Source of the DNA: a virus
Direction: 5' to 3' (one strand)
Length of the DNA stretch: 20,889 nt
Virus record (IMG/VR): IMGVR_UViG_3300032050_008653
Span: 1 to 20,889 of that record
Below are positions 1 through 8,595 of the stretch, piece by piece. The stretch's first letter is position 1. Each line of letters starts with the position of its first letter. The position numbers and the translations under genes were made by a program. Under the pieces are notes generated by a model. That model was not told where the DNA came from and did not search any database. It worked only from the letters and a program-made list of their open reading frames with translations.

Positions 1-840
1 GCTGAGGCTTCTCTTTACATTAGAACAAAGTATGAATTTACTTATATTCCAAAATATAATAATACTCTTGTAGTTGCTGATACTTTTACAAAAATAGCAA
101 CAACACCCCTGGAGGCAGCTCAAGTTGCTACAACATTTAGACTTCCGCAACTAACGGACAGAGTTATAACATCTGCTGTAATTAATACAAATGTAGCAAC
201 TATTACAACATCTACTCCTCACCTGTTCAGTGTGGGAGATTTAGTAACTCTATATAACTTGACAGATGGTAGTGGCTATGAAGATTACACTGTAATATCT
301 GTTCCACTGGAGACAACTTTTACTGTTTCATACACAGAAACCGATGGAGCACTGACTCTAGGCACATCCCCTGTAGCAAGATTTACTGCGTACCCTGCAA
401 TTGGTGCAGCAAGAGGTAGAAGAGTTACTGAGGTTTCTCTATCAGTTGCTGGTTGGCAAGACGAGAGCGCTAGATTACGAGCAGCTGTTTGGGATGGGAC
501 GAATAATTCTATTATTGCTGTTTCTGGAAATGCTGATGCTGCTCCAAAACTTCAAGGAATTCAGTACATAGACTCTAAATCATTCCCTATGACGCATACC
601 GAGGAAGAGTCTTTAGTTTTTCCTGACACGGACTACCTAGTTGGATTTAAACGAAACACTGCTAGTAATTTCAGTGCTCAATGGGCCCTAGACTCAATAG
701 CCTCTGCTGGTGGAGTTAACTACGCTTACCTTTACTATGACAACAGAACTTCAAGCAACGATGTTGAGTCCTTTGATAGAGATGCTGAATTCCCTAATAA
801 ATCACTAGTTTTCGTTGTGAAATACGAGTTTGTAGCATAA
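1..840 (+). CDS. Phage virion (tail/fibre) protein, 5'-truncated
   Basis: The frame is open from base 1, so the gene begins outside the window and 279 codons of its C-terminal part are present; the GTG at 232 is an internal codon, not a credible start. Codons around bases 169-342 encode a beta-rich module with TTSTPHLFSVGDLVTL followed by a strand-rich stretch ending FTVSYTE. The same pattern occurs three times in the large protein at 1269-4328. The remainder (about residues 115-279) is rich in beta-forming residues and lacks membrane segments, signal peptide or catalytic motifs. It ends one base before the next start codon, within a run of structural genes. I infer a virion protein, probably tail fibre or baseplate periphery. 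The exact component cannot be told from this fragment. Confidence 0.7.
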   Translation, partial: AEASLYIRTKYEFTYIPKYNNTLVVADTFTKIATTPLEAAQVATTFRLPQLTDRVITSAVINTNVATITTSTPHLFSVGDLVTLYNLTDGSGYEDYTVISVPLETTFTVSYTETDGALTLGTSPVARFTAYPAIGAARGRRVTEVSLSVAGWQDESARLRAAVWDGTNNSIIAVSGNADAAPKLQGIQYIDSKSFPMTHTEEESLVFPDTDYLVGFKRNTASNFSAQWALDSIASAGGVNYAYLYYDNRTSSNDVESFDRDAEFPNKSLVFVVKYEFVA

Positions 841-841
841 T

Positions 842-1264
842 ATGAGCGATCTAAATCAAATAATTAATCTCCATGACAAGAGACTTAGATACCTTGAAAC
901 AAAGCCTGACGCTACTACTGCTTTGTCAGACATTGTAGAATTTGATGATTTGTCGTCTCGGTTTGACAACTACACATCTAGATTTGTTTTAAGTTTTAAT
1001 ACGGCGACACAGTCCGTACTTAATCCTTACCGTCTTATTGTGATAGTTAATGGTATAATTCAAACTGTAAGTTTTCCAGATTATGTAAGCCATTCGCCTC
1101 TACAAAAAGATGGTTTTTATATAGACAACGAAGGATATATTGTGTTTGCAGAAGCTCCGCCAATCGGATCTATGTGTAACATAAGACTGATGCCGGGACC
1201 AACAACAAACGCAGCAAGTAAGGTTTATCCTTTGAAACCTGCAAATATTTTATTAGGAGCATAG
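842..1264 (+). CDS. Small tail-fibre-type structural protein
   Basis: This 140-residue protein starts with ATG one base after the upstream stop, so translation is probably coupled. Residues 1-25 are polar and likely helical. The middle carries a pattern common in phage fibre proteins: a strand with VIVNGIIQ, an aromatic-D-Y segment, then IVFAEAPPIGSMCNIRL, comparable to the general form NG-x-Q ... Y ... ItF-x-x-aPp-x-G. The C-terminus reads NILLGA, resembling the FLLMGA end of the 65-residue protein at 4338-4535. No enzyme motif, membrane segment or signal peptide is visible. The family resemblance is from memory of phage fibre sequences; the assignment as a virion component rests mainly on this pattern and on its position between two structural genes. 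Confidence 0.6.
   Translation: MSDLNQIINLHDKRLRYLETKPDATTALSDIVEFDDLSSRFDNYTSRFVLSFNTATQSVLNPYRLIVIVNGIIQTVSFPDYVSHSPLQKDGFYIDNEGYIVFAEAPPIGSMCNIRLMPGPTTNAASKVYPLKPANILLGA
1255..1259 (+). promoter_or_regulatory. Ribosome binding site for the large virion protein
   Basis: A perfect AGGAG lies inside the last codons of the upstream gene, 9 bases before the ATG at 1269. It is one of the clearest Shine-Dalgarno sites in the structural block and supports that start. Confidence 0.7.
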
Positions 1265-1268
1265 AGAC

Positions 1269-4200
1269 ATGGCTAGAAAAGTTTTAACTGAGATCGGTTA
1301 CGAATTTACCCCTGCGACAAAGACTCTTGTAATTCCTAAATACATTATGCAGGAAAAGCTAGTTCTTATTACAAACGTTACTAGCAACCAAGTTATCTAT
1401 AATTTCTCAGATCCAGCGCTCAGAGCAACTAGTTACTCCTCTGTTGTAAATTCAGACGGTTCAGAAACAACAACTATTGTTTTTAATTACAACACTCTTG
1501 CCATGAACATAACGGACAAGATTCAGATTACTTTTGAAGAGCAAGATGAAACTTTTACACCATCACAAGCTTACACGGATCCAACTAACAAACTTCGTGT
1601 AACCACGCCTCAGGCTTTGATTGATACGGACTTTGAGTACGGTATTCAGGGTACTAAGTGGGAAAACCTAACTACTACAGACAACAGACCGTTTGCTTCT
1701 CAATCTTCTAACGCTGTCCCAAACATTACTGGTATAGCTATTGCTGGTAGAACAGTAACTGTTACCACCTCTGCGGCTCACGGGTTGGCTGTAGGAACTC
1801 CTATTATTGTTCAAGATACATACTTAGGTTTTGCTAACGGTAACTTTATTATTGAATCTGTTACTACATCATCTCCGTACACATTCACGTACACTTCCCG
1901 TGCCGCTAACACAACTGGTATTTCTGCTTTATTTGACTCAAATAAAACTGCAATTTATACAGGTAACCTTTACACAGGTGCTCAAATTGGTGCAGCTCCA
2001 TCGGCAATGACAGTATCGGGATTTGCAATCACCGTCACAACAACTGTTCCACATGGTCTTTCTATTGGTAACGAAATTGCAGTTACTGGCGTAACAGCAG
2101 CAACATCTAATCCGCCTAACGGTTCGTTCTTTGTTGCCGGTATCAACAGTGCTACGCAATTTGTCTACTATGTATCAACTGCTCCAGTAGGCGCTCTTAC
2201 AATCACTAGCGCTAAAATTTATGTTCGTCCGCAAGGACAGATTCTTCACCGTCCTTTTGATGGTGGAGTAATTTTCTCTGCTAATACAACTTCAAATAAC
2301 GAAATGACTGCTCGTCAGACTCGTCGTTATTTCCGATACCAATCTGGTAAAGGTATTCAACTAAGTTCTGGAACAATTCTAAAGCCAAACCTTCAGATTG
2401 ATTCTTTAACTGCTACTGGAACAACTATTACCGTACAGACCAGAGAGCAACACAACCTAACTCCCGGTGTTGCTATTGCAGTTGGTGGCGCTTCTGATTC
2501 TGCATACAACGGAAACTTTGTTGTTGCTAACGTTTTGGGCTACAACAAATTTACTTACACAGCACTTACAACCCCGACTTCGTCAGTAGGTGCTGGTCCA
2601 TACTATGTTTCTGTTGTTGGTTGGAATGGCGCTATCAATAGACTTGGTATTTTTGATCTTCAAAATGGTTTGTTCTTTGAATTTGACGGTCAGACTCTCT
2701 ACGCTGTGCGCCGCTCATCTACATTCCAACTTTCTGGAAAAGTTACAGCAACAAACGGTTCAAACACTATTACCCAGACTGGCGCTGACTTCCCTACAAA
2801 CTTCTCAAATCAACTATCAGTTGGCGATTTTATTGTAATTCGTGGGCAGTCATATCAAGTGCAGACAATTGCAAGCGATACTTCTATGACAATTACTCCA
2901 TCGTACCGAGGAGCTACTGCTAATTATGCAATTGTTAGTAAAACAGTAGACACAAAAATTCCTCAGTCTCAGTGGAATCTTGATCCTTGCGATGGCACAG
3001 GTCCGTCTGGCTACAACCTTGACTTATCTAAAATGCAGATGTTCTATATTGACTACTCTTGGTATGGAGCTGGTTTCGTTCGCTGGGGTATTCGTGCATC
3101 AGACGGTGATGTTACATACGTACATAAGCAACCAAACAACAACATTAACTACGAAGCCTACATGCGTTCTGGTAACCTTCCTGCGCGATACGAAACATCT
3201 ACAACACCGCCAGTAACACTACTTCAGGATAGTTTAACTAACGATGCTTCGGTGATAACTGTTCAATCAACAGCAGCGTTTCCTAGTAGCGGAACTCTTG
3301 TAATTAGACCAAGTAGTACAACAAACCAAGCAGATCAACTTTTTGAGTATGTAAACTACACTGGAAAAACAACAACAGAGTTTACTGGTGTTACTAGAGG
3401 ATTAGCCGGTGCTTCTGTAACTTCAACTGGCTCTGCTGGTTCTAACGGTATTACAGTTACATCTGCTACAGGTCTGCAAGTTGGTCAAAGAGCCATTCAC
3501 GCTAACATTCCTAGCGGAACATTTATTTCAGCAATATCTGGAACAACCTTAACTCTTTCCCAGGCTTTGACTGGAGCTATCTCTTCTGCTTCAGTTACTT
3601 ACGCTCGTATGGGTGGTGTAAACGGTAGTACCGAATATGCTTTTGCTTATACTTACTCTGCTACATCACAAACTAGCGTTGAGTTAGCATTCCCTACATT
3701 TGCCCCGAACCTATCTCACTGGGGTACTTCGGTAATCATGGATGGTCGTTTTGATGATGATAAGTCGCTTTTGTTTACTTACGGTCAGAGAACTACAACT
3801 AATATTTCAGCTGGCGCAACAAAAGCGCTATTCTCAATCCGAGTAGCACCATCAGTAGATAACGGAACTCCAGCAGAGTTTGGAGCCCGTGAACTTATTA
3901 ACCGTATGCAGTTGGTCCTTAGAGCGCTTGACATTACAACTAGAGCATCTACCTCAAACCTTCTCGTGACTGCTGTGCTTAACGGTGTCCCAACGAACGT
4001 CAGTAGTGTTACGTGGAAAAACGTTATTCAAGGATCAGCAACAGAGTTTAACTCAAGTTTATCTCAAATTGCAGATTATTCTGGAGGATCAGCAACAGTT
4101 GCTGGTGGTGAAGTAACTGGTGGTTTCTTCGTGAACTCAACTACAAGTCTTTCTCTTGAAGCCGTGCGAGACCTTGGTAACTCAATTCTTGGCGGTGGAA

Positions 4201-4328
4201 CTTCTGCTCCTGGTTCTAATATCTACCCAGACGGTCCAGATGTTTTAACTATTTCAGTGACAAACCTTGCTAGTTCTGGTTCTCAGGATGTTTTCGGTCG
4301 TCTTTCTTGGACTGAAGCACAGGCATAA
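1269..4328 (+). CDS. Large virion structural protein (1019 aa) with repeated beta modules
   Basis: This is the largest gene of the window. Three modules of about 55-60 residues recur at about residues 153-213, 247-304 and 377-432. Each has T-x-T ... H-G/N-L ... G ... I-x-V, then N-G-x-F and an aromatic-rich strand. The core (about 430-650) contains LFFEFDGQTLYAVRRS, PQSQWNLDPCDGTGPSGY and YIDYSWYGAGFVRWG, which I recognise as a conserved phage structural core seen, for example, in cyanophage virion proteins. A segment at about 654-716 (FPSSGTLVI ... EYVNYTGKT ... GVTRG) is a common phage tail motif, followed by a Gly/Ser/Thr-rich beta segment at about 717-782. It is very rich in Ser, Thr and Asn and lacks membrane segments. 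Likely tail fibre or baseplate-associated; exact position in the virion is not determinable. Confidence 0.8.
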   Translation: MARKVLTEIGYEFTPATKTLVIPKYIMQEKLVLITNVTSNQVIYNFSDPALRATSYSSVVNSDGSETTTIVFNYNTLAMNITDKIQITFEEQDETFTPSQAYTDPTNKLRVTTPQALIDTDFEYGIQGTKWENLTTTDNRPFASQSSNAVPNITGIAIAGRTVTVTTSAAHGLAVGTPIIVQDTYLGFANGNFIIESVTTSSPYTFTYTSRAANTTGISALFDSNKTAIYTGNLYTGAQIGAAPSAMTVSGFAITVTTTVPHGLSIGNEIAVTGVTAATSNPPNGSFFVAGINSATQFVYYVSTAPVGALTITSAKIYVRPQGQILHRPFDGGVIFSANTTSNNEMTARQTRRYFRYQSGKGIQLSSGTILKPNLQIDSLTATGTTITVQTREQHNLTPGVAIAVGGASDSAYNGNFVVANVLGYNKFTYTALTTPTSSVGAGPYYVSVVGWNGAINRLGIFDLQNGLFFEFDGQTLYAVRRSSTFQLSGKVTATNGSNTITQTGADFPTNFSNQLSVGDFIVIRGQSYQVQTIASDTSMTITPSYRGATANYAIVSKTVDTKIPQSQWNLDPCDGTGPSGYNLDLSKMQMFYIDYSWYGAGFVRWGIRASDGDVTYVHKQPNNNINYEAYMRSGNLPARYETSTTPPVTLLQDSLTNDASVITVQSTAAFPSSGTLVIRPSSTTNQADQLFEYVNYTGKTTTEFTGVTRGLAGASVTSTGSAGSNGITVTSATGLQVGQRAIHANIPSGTFISAISGTTLTLSQALTGAISSASVTYARMGGVNGSTEYAFAYTYSATSQTSVELAFPTFAPNLSHWGTSVIMDGRFDDDKSLLFTYGQRTTTNISAGATKALFSIRVAPSVDNGTPAEFGARELINRMQLVLRALDITTRASTSNLLVTAVLNGVPTNVSSVTWKNVIQGSATEFNSSLSQIADYSGGSATVAGGEVTGGFFVNSTTSLSLEAVRDLGNSILGGGTSAPGSNIYPDGPDVLTISVTNLASSGSQDVFGRLSWTEAQA

Positions 4329-4337
4329 GGATTTATT

Positions 4338-4535
4338 ATGAGTGGCTTAGATAGAGTCAAAAATGTATCTTCAGAGCCAGCAATCGCTCCGGTTCTGCAG
4401 TCAGAAGATCTTTATGCTCAGACAACCACTACTAGTAATTTGGTAGTAAAAGAAACTGTAACATTGCCAGTCAACTATGTAGACGATTTAATAAATTCAA
4501 ACATACAACATCCATTTTTGTTGATGGGGGCTTAA
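4338..4535 (+). CDS. Small phage structural-region protein (65 aa)
   Basis: The ATG is preceded by AAGGA at 4327-4331 with a 6-base spacer, in a 9-base gap after the large virion gene. The product is polar at the N-terminus, Thr-rich in the centre (TTTTS) and ends FLLMGA, similar to the C-terminal NILLGA of the 140-residue protein at 842-1264. It has no recognised domain, membrane segment or catalytic motif. Its placement between virion genes suggests a small structural or assembly protein, but the function is unknown. Confidence 0.55.
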   Translation: MSGLDRVKNVSSEPAIAPVLQSEDLYAQTTTTSNLVVKETVTLPVNYVDDLINSNIQHPFLLMGA

Positions 4536-4538
4536 CAT

Positions 4539-4868
4539 ATGTCATACACATATAAAGTCCTTGGGCAAGAAGCTCCTGCTGCTACCACTAATACAAATCT
4601 TTACACTGTAGGTTCGGGAAAAGAAGCAATTATCTCTACAATTGTTATTGCTAATCGTTCTGCTTCTGGTGCTACGTATCGCATTGCTGTTCGCCCAGGC
4701 GGAGCTGCATTGGCTAATTTGCATTACATTGCATACGATGTGGCTATTGCGGCTAACGACTCAACTGCTTTAACTCTAGGTTTGACCCTTGGCGCAGGGG
4801 ATGTAATTACTGTTTATGCTTCTTCTATAAATCTATCTTTTGGAGCATTTGGTACGGAGATTTCCTAA
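4539..4868 (+). CDS. Small beta-sandwich-like virion protein (109 aa)
   Basis: The ATG follows the preceding stop by three bases. The protein alternates short hydrophobic strands and Gly/Ala/Asn turns: EAIISTIVIANRS, TYRIAVRPGG, a stretch with NDSTALTLG, and GDVITVYAS. This pattern is typical of a compact all-beta phage tail or head-decoration protein; similar small proteins occur beside fibre genes in marine and freshwater phages. There are no cysteines, signal peptide or membrane segment. The stop codon overlaps the next start (TAATG), so it is translationally linked to the glycine-rich protein. A structural role is inferred; a precise virion location is not. Confidence 0.6.
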   Translation: MSYTYKVLGQEAPAATTNTNLYTVGSGKEAIISTIVIANRSASGATYRIAVRPGGAALANLHYIAYDVAIAANDSTALTLGLTLGAGDVITVYASSINLSFGAFGTEIS

Positions 4869-5737
4869 TGGCTGTAAGGTTTTTTAGTAAATCTAGTGTT
4901 GCTCAAGCCACACCGAAAAGTAGCAAGTTCTGGGATCAAGTAGCTAGACGTCAAGTTCCTGCTGAAATGCTTTTAGTTGCTGGCGGCGGCGGTGGTGGTC
5001 CAGGTGGAGCAAACGTCGGCGGTGGCGGCGGTGGCGGCGGTGGTGTTTACTACAGTCTTGGAAATATATCATCCTCACCTGTAACTATAAGTGTTGGAAC
5101 TGGTGGTCCAGCTGGGCAAAGTGGTACTGCTTCAACAGTTACTGGAACAGGTTGGGTTACTTTGACCGCAGGTGGCGGTGGCTACGGTTCTGGTTCAGAC
5201 AATCGTAATGGTGGTAATGGTGCCTCAGGTGGGGGCGGGGGTGGGGGTTGCCCTGGATCTACGCCAAACTCTCCTGGGGTTGGTGCTGGAGGTAATAATG
5301 GAGGTTCTGGTGTTGGTATTGTAGGAACAACAATCTGTAGTGCTGGCGGTGGTGGTGGTGCTGGTGGAGCTGGAGTTACCTCAACTTCTAATACTGTTGG
5401 AGGTGCTGGCGGAGCTGGCACGCCAAACTCATCCGCTAGATTAATTACTGGAGTTGATACAAACTACGGTGCTGGAGGTGCAGGTAGATCATACCTTTCT
5501 GGAGTGAATGGTGTAGCAGGTGCTGCAAATACTGGAATTGGTGGGGAAGGCGGAGCAGGTTCCACAGGAGTAACTGCTGGGGCAGGTGGCTCTGGAGTTG
5601 TGGTTGTTGCCTACCCAAATAGCTATGTTGAGTCGTTAACTGTTACTGGAACTCTTGTTTATACACTTGATACAACTACTAGAAGTGGTTATAAAGTCTA
5701 TAAATTTACATCAGGAACTGGGACTTTCTACATTTAA
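4868..5737 (+). CDS. Glycine-rich tail adhesin-like protein
   Basis: This 289-residue protein starts at the ATG overlapping the previous stop. Residues 1-35 form a basic, non-repetitive head. From about residue 36 to 250 it is dominated by polyglycine runs separated by short strands, for example LLVAGGGGGGPGG, GGGGGGGGGVYY and GGAGVTSTSN. Near residue 243 it has GSGVVVVAYP, a motif typical of the end of phage glycine-rich domains, followed by a small beta domain ending YKVYKFTSGTGTFYI. Glycine-rich domains of this kind act as receptor-binding tips in some phages, such as the polyglycine helix bundle of the Salmonella phage S16 adhesin. The last tail-region gene before the sugar cassette, it is the best host-recognition candidate here. 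That role is inferred. Confidence 0.7.
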   Translation: MAVRFFSKSSVAQATPKSSKFWDQVARRQVPAEMLLVAGGGGGGPGGANVGGGGGGGGGVYYSLGNISSSPVTISVGTGGPAGQSGTASTVTGTGWVTLTAGGGGYGSGSDNRNGGNGASGGGGGGGCPGSTPNSPGVGAGGNNGGSGVGIVGTTICSAGGGGGAGGAGVTSTSNTVGGAGGAGTPNSSARLITGVDTNYGAGGAGRSYLSGVNGVAGAANTGIGGEGGAGSTGVTAGAGGSGVVVVAYPNSYVESLTVTGTLVYTLDTTTRSGYKVYKFTSGTGTFYI

Positions 5738-5750
5738 TAATACATTTTTC

Positions 5751-5771
5751 AGTTATACTTACTAAAAGTAC
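5751..5771 (+). promoter_or_regulatory. Candidate promoter/regulatory element before the sugar cassette
   Basis: The 58-base gap 5738-5795 contains TATACT at 5754-5759, a reasonable -10 hexamer, and an overlapping inverted repeat TACTT-N5-AAGTA at 5756-5770. No convincing -35 lies 16-18 bases upstream. The stretch from 5751 can be matched to the gap at 19588 (14 of 20 positions by hand alignment). It is the only gap of this size within the first 11 kb, which supports a regulatory role. Confidence 0.3.
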
Positions 5772-5795
5772 ATACACCCCAGAGACGAGTACAAA

Positions 5796-6845
5796 ATGAA
5801 GATTGCTGTTTATACAATTGCTCTTAATGAGGAGAGTTTTGTAGAACGCTGGTACACCGCAAATAAAGATGCTGACTATTTAGTGATTGCCGATACTGGA
5901 TCAACAGATAAAACAGTAGAAATAGCCCGCAAACTAGGGATCCTAGTACACGAAATCCGCGTCAAACCTTGGCGCTTTGATGATGCCCGCAATGCTGCGA
6001 TGGCGCTTATCCCTGCAGATGCAGACGTATGTGTCAGCGTGGATATGGATGAAGTTCTTTACCCTGGTTGGCGCGAAGCCCTTGAATCTCAGTGGGGAGA
6101 TGCTAACCACGGTCGCTTCCTATACACATGGAATCACGAAGAAGATGGAAGTAACGGTCTTACTTTTTGGTATGAAAAAATCCACTCTCGTCACGGATAC
6201 CGTTGGAAGCATCCAGTCCACGAAATCTTACAACCAGACCGGATTGAGGAGAAGTGGGCAGATATTCATGGATTTGAACTCCATCACTTTGCAGATCCGC
6301 AAAAATCTCGTGGTCAATACTTAGATCTTCTTGCTCTTTCAGTGAAAGAAGATCCTCACAATGACCGTAACGCTTTTTATTATGCTCGTGAATTAATGTT
6401 TTATGGCCGTAACGAAGAAGCAACTAAAGAATTTAAACGTCACTTAGCCTTGCCTTCTGCTGTATGGAAAGCAGAGCGAGCAGCTGGCATGCGTTTTTTG
6501 GCTAAAGTTGATGAGCCAGAAAATGCTGAAGCATGGTTAATGATGGCGACTCAAGAATGCCCTACTGACCGGGAGCCTTGGATTGAGTTGGCTCAGTATT
6601 ACTACCGTACTTCTCAGTGGGAGCAATGCTTGAGAGCGGCTGAACGCTCTCTGACTATTACAGTGCGTGACTATAACTACCTAAGTCAAGCGTGGGCCTG
6701 GGGGCCAGAGCCTTATGATCTTGCTGCAATTGCATCTTATCGTTTAGGCGAAAAAGAAAAAGCAATTGAGTACGGTGAAAAAGCCCTTAAATTAAGCCCA
6801 GAAGATGGTCGACTTATGACAAACCTTATTTGGTACAGACAGTGA
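5796..6845 (+). CDS. GT2-family glycosyltransferase with TPR-like C-terminus
   Basis: The N-terminal part is a GT-A fold glycosyltransferase: IALNEE at about 8-13, IADTGSTDKT at about 31-40 (nucleotide-sugar binding), and the DxD-type metal motif D83-M-D85-E86 in VDMDEVLYPGW. Such enzymes transfer a sugar from a nucleotide donor in the cytoplasm. From about residue 190 the chain becomes helical repeats with the W/Y/A/P spacing of TPRs (for example AIASYRLGEKEKAIEYGEKALKLSPED split over the last 50 residues), suggesting protein binding or dimerisation. The total of 349 residues suits this GT2-TPR architecture. There is no membrane segment. It is the first gene of six overlapping sugar genes, following the candidate promoter at 5751. 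Donor and acceptor are unknown. Confidence 0.85.
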   Translation: MKIAVYTIALNEESFVERWYTANKDADYLVIADTGSTDKTVEIARKLGILVHEIRVKPWRFDDARNAAMALIPADADVCVSVDMDEVLYPGWREALESQWGDANHGRFLYTWNHEEDGSNGLTFWYEKIHSRHGYRWKHPVHEILQPDRIEEKWADIHGFELHHFADPQKSRGQYLDLLALSVKEDPHNDRNAFYYARELMFYGRNEEATKEFKRHLALPSAVWKAERAAGMRFLAKVDEPENAEAWLMMATQECPTDREPWIELAQYYYRTSQWEQCLRAAERSLTITVRDYNYLSQAWAWGPEPYDLAAIASYRLGEKEKAIEYGEKALKLSPEDGRLMTNLIWYRQ

Positions 6846-7567
6846 AAACAATAGCAGCGATACCTACACTTAACGCAATTGAATGGATTGCTCCACTAAT
6901 TGAGGGATTACTTCTTGCTGATGAGGTTGACGAAGTCTGGGTGTATGACAATGGGTGCACAGACGTAACTGCAGATTGGGTGCGTAATCGTAGGTTGCTA
7001 GATAAACGTATTTTTTTGATTGATTCCAAAGGAATGGGAATCTATCAAATGTGGAACCACATGATTAGAAAAGCAAACGAATTTGACGAAGAAGTAAACC
7101 TTGCTCTTCTTAATAGTGACATCAGGCTTCCACCTAACGCAATCAAAAACTTGTCTAAAGTTATGCGAGACCATGGGTACCAAATTGCCACCGTGGACCC
7201 AACTCGTCCAGGTCTACACTCAAAACACATCCCTGTCTGGAACAAACCCCTTGGCGAACTATTTCCAAAAGATTTTGAGCCCTACCCAATGGATACTCCG
7301 CCTGGTCATGCTGTGGCTTGGGCTTTTGTTATTGCCGCTGAGTTCTGGAAAGACCAGCCATATGCGGTAAGTGAGCAATACCAGTGGTGGTATGGAGATG
7401 ATGATTTGTTTCGGCGTGCCTACAAGAGGAATGGTCGAATTTGTAGAGTTGTTGGGGTAGGATCAGATCACTTTGGTTCTAGCAGTGATGCTTATAACCC
7501 AAGAAAGCAAGAAATGATCGACAGTGATACAAAAATATTCAACAAAATGTGGTTAGGTATTGGATAA
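6842..7567 (+). CDS. GT2-family glycosyltransferase
   Basis: I chose the GTG at 6842 because it overlaps the upstream stop as GTGA, the coupling used throughout this cassette; a TTG at 6830 is less likely. The 241-residue protein begins KTIAAIPTLNAIEW, a GT2 opening, followed by VYDNGCTD at about 34-41 (donor binding), LLNSDIRLP at about 89-97 and WWYGDDDLFRRAYKRNG near residue 183. The SD and GDDD acidic clusters are candidates for metal-diphosphate binding and the catalytic base. No membrane helices are present, so it is probably cytosolic. The sequence is unlike the neighbouring TPR-containing enzyme beyond the shared fold, so two different linkages are likely. The sugar and acceptor cannot be named. 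Confidence 0.8.
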   Translation: MKTIAAIPTLNAIEWIAPLIEGLLLADEVDEVWVYDNGCTDVTADWVRNRRLLDKRIFLIDSKGMGIYQMWNHMIRKANEFDEEVNLALLNSDIRLPPNAIKNLSKVMRDHGYQIATVDPTRPGLHSKHIPVWNKPLGELFPKDFEPYPMDTPPGHAVAWAFVIAAEFWKDQPYAVSEQYQWWYGDDDLFRRAYKRNGRICRVVGVGSDHFGSSSDAYNPRKQEMIDSDTKIFNKMWLGIG

Positions 7568-8595
7568 TGACAAAGCGAGTTCTTTTAACAGGTGCAAGTG
7601 GTTTCGTAGGAAGTCATGTTCTACGCCACTTACTAGTAAATACAGACTGGGATATTGTTTGTCCAGTAACTTTTACACATAAAGGTGTTCAAGATCGTAT
7701 TCGATTAGCTACTGAAGATAGCTCAAAATACTTTAACCGAGTAAAAATTATTCATATTGATCTTTCAGCACCCTTGAGTTCTGTAACTGCTCATGCATTT
7801 GGAAAAATTGACTATGTTTTTAATCTTGCTAGTGAAAGTCACGTAGACCGAAGCATTGAAAATCCAGCACCATTTGTTATCAATAACGTGCAGTTGATTT
7901 GTCATTTACTTGATTGGGCTCGTTCTAGCGATCATTTAGAGAAGTTTATTCATATCTCAACTGATGAAGTCTATGGTCCGGCACCAATAGGGCATGACCA
8001 CGCCGAATGGGAAGATTTACATTTCCCAAGCAACCCATATTCAGCCTCTAAAGCTGCTCAGGAAGATATTGCATACGCTTACTGGCGGACTTATGGTGTT
8101 CCACTTATCATTACAAACACAATGAATATCATTGGTGAAATGCAAGACACAGAAAAATTTGTTCCCCTTGTTATGAAAAGTATTCTTTCTGGGTATGGCG
8201 TACGCCTACACGGAGACGCTGAGGGCAGACTTGGAAGTCGTTTTTACCTACATGCTCGTAATCAAGCCGATGCTTTGCTCCATATTGCAAACACTCAAGA
8301 AGTTAACCACTATTCAGCAGATAATCCAGTTAAAGTTCCTCAAAGATTCCATGTTGTTGGTGAAAAAGAACTAGACAATCTAGAAATGGCAAAATTAATT
8401 GCTAAGTTTATGGATATGCCTCTTAAATATGAAGTAATTGACTACCGCGATAAGCGCCCTGGTCACGACCTTCGCTACGCATTAGATGGTTCCAGGTTGG
8501 CTGCAACTGGGTGGACTGCCCCTATCTCACTTGAAGATTCTCTAGAAAAAACAGTTAGGTGGACTCTAGAAAATAAAGAGTGGCTTTCTTTATGA
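7567..8595 (+). CDS. rmlB: NAD-dependent nucleotide-sugar 4,6-dehydratase (RmlB-like)
   Basis: The start is the ATG at 7567 sharing a base with the previous stop (TAATG); an upstream GTG at 7549 is inside the preceding gene. The 342-residue chain is an extended short-chain dehydrogenase. It has the NAD loop GASGFVGSH (9-17), SESHVDRSIENP near residue 93, the catalytic S131-T132-D133-E134-V-Y136 segment, the Y158-S-A-S-K162 dyad, and RPGHDLRYALD at 297-307. The SESHVDRSI, TDEVYG and RPGHD-RYA signatures together are those of dTDP-glucose 4,6-dehydratase, which makes dTDP-4-keto-6-deoxy-glucose; length fits (about 340-355). A related dehydratase or epimerase using another nucleotide sugar is possible. 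It would feed the C-methyltransferase two genes downstream. Confidence 0.85.
   Translation: MTKRVLLTGASGFVGSHVLRHLLVNTDWDIVCPVTFTHKGVQDRIRLATEDSSKYFNRVKIIHIDLSAPLSSVTAHAFGKIDYVFNLASESHVDRSIENPAPFVINNVQLICHLLDWARSSDHLEKFIHISTDEVYGPAPIGHDHAEWEDLHFPSNPYSASKAAQEDIAYAYWRTYGVPLIITNTMNIIGEMQDTEKFVPLVMKSILSGYGVRLHGDAEGRLGSRFYLHARNQADALLHIANTQEVNHYSADNPVKVPQRFHVVGEKELDNLEMAKLIAKFMDMPLKYEVIDYRDKRPGHDLRYALDGSRLAATGWTAPISLEDSLEKTVRWTLENKEWLSL

Noticed and set aside
5182-5421. Minus-strand proline-rich reading frame
   Set aside because: It is the complement of the polyglycine codons of the adhesin-like gene (GGN read backwards gives NCC Pro); no ribosome site or context supports it.
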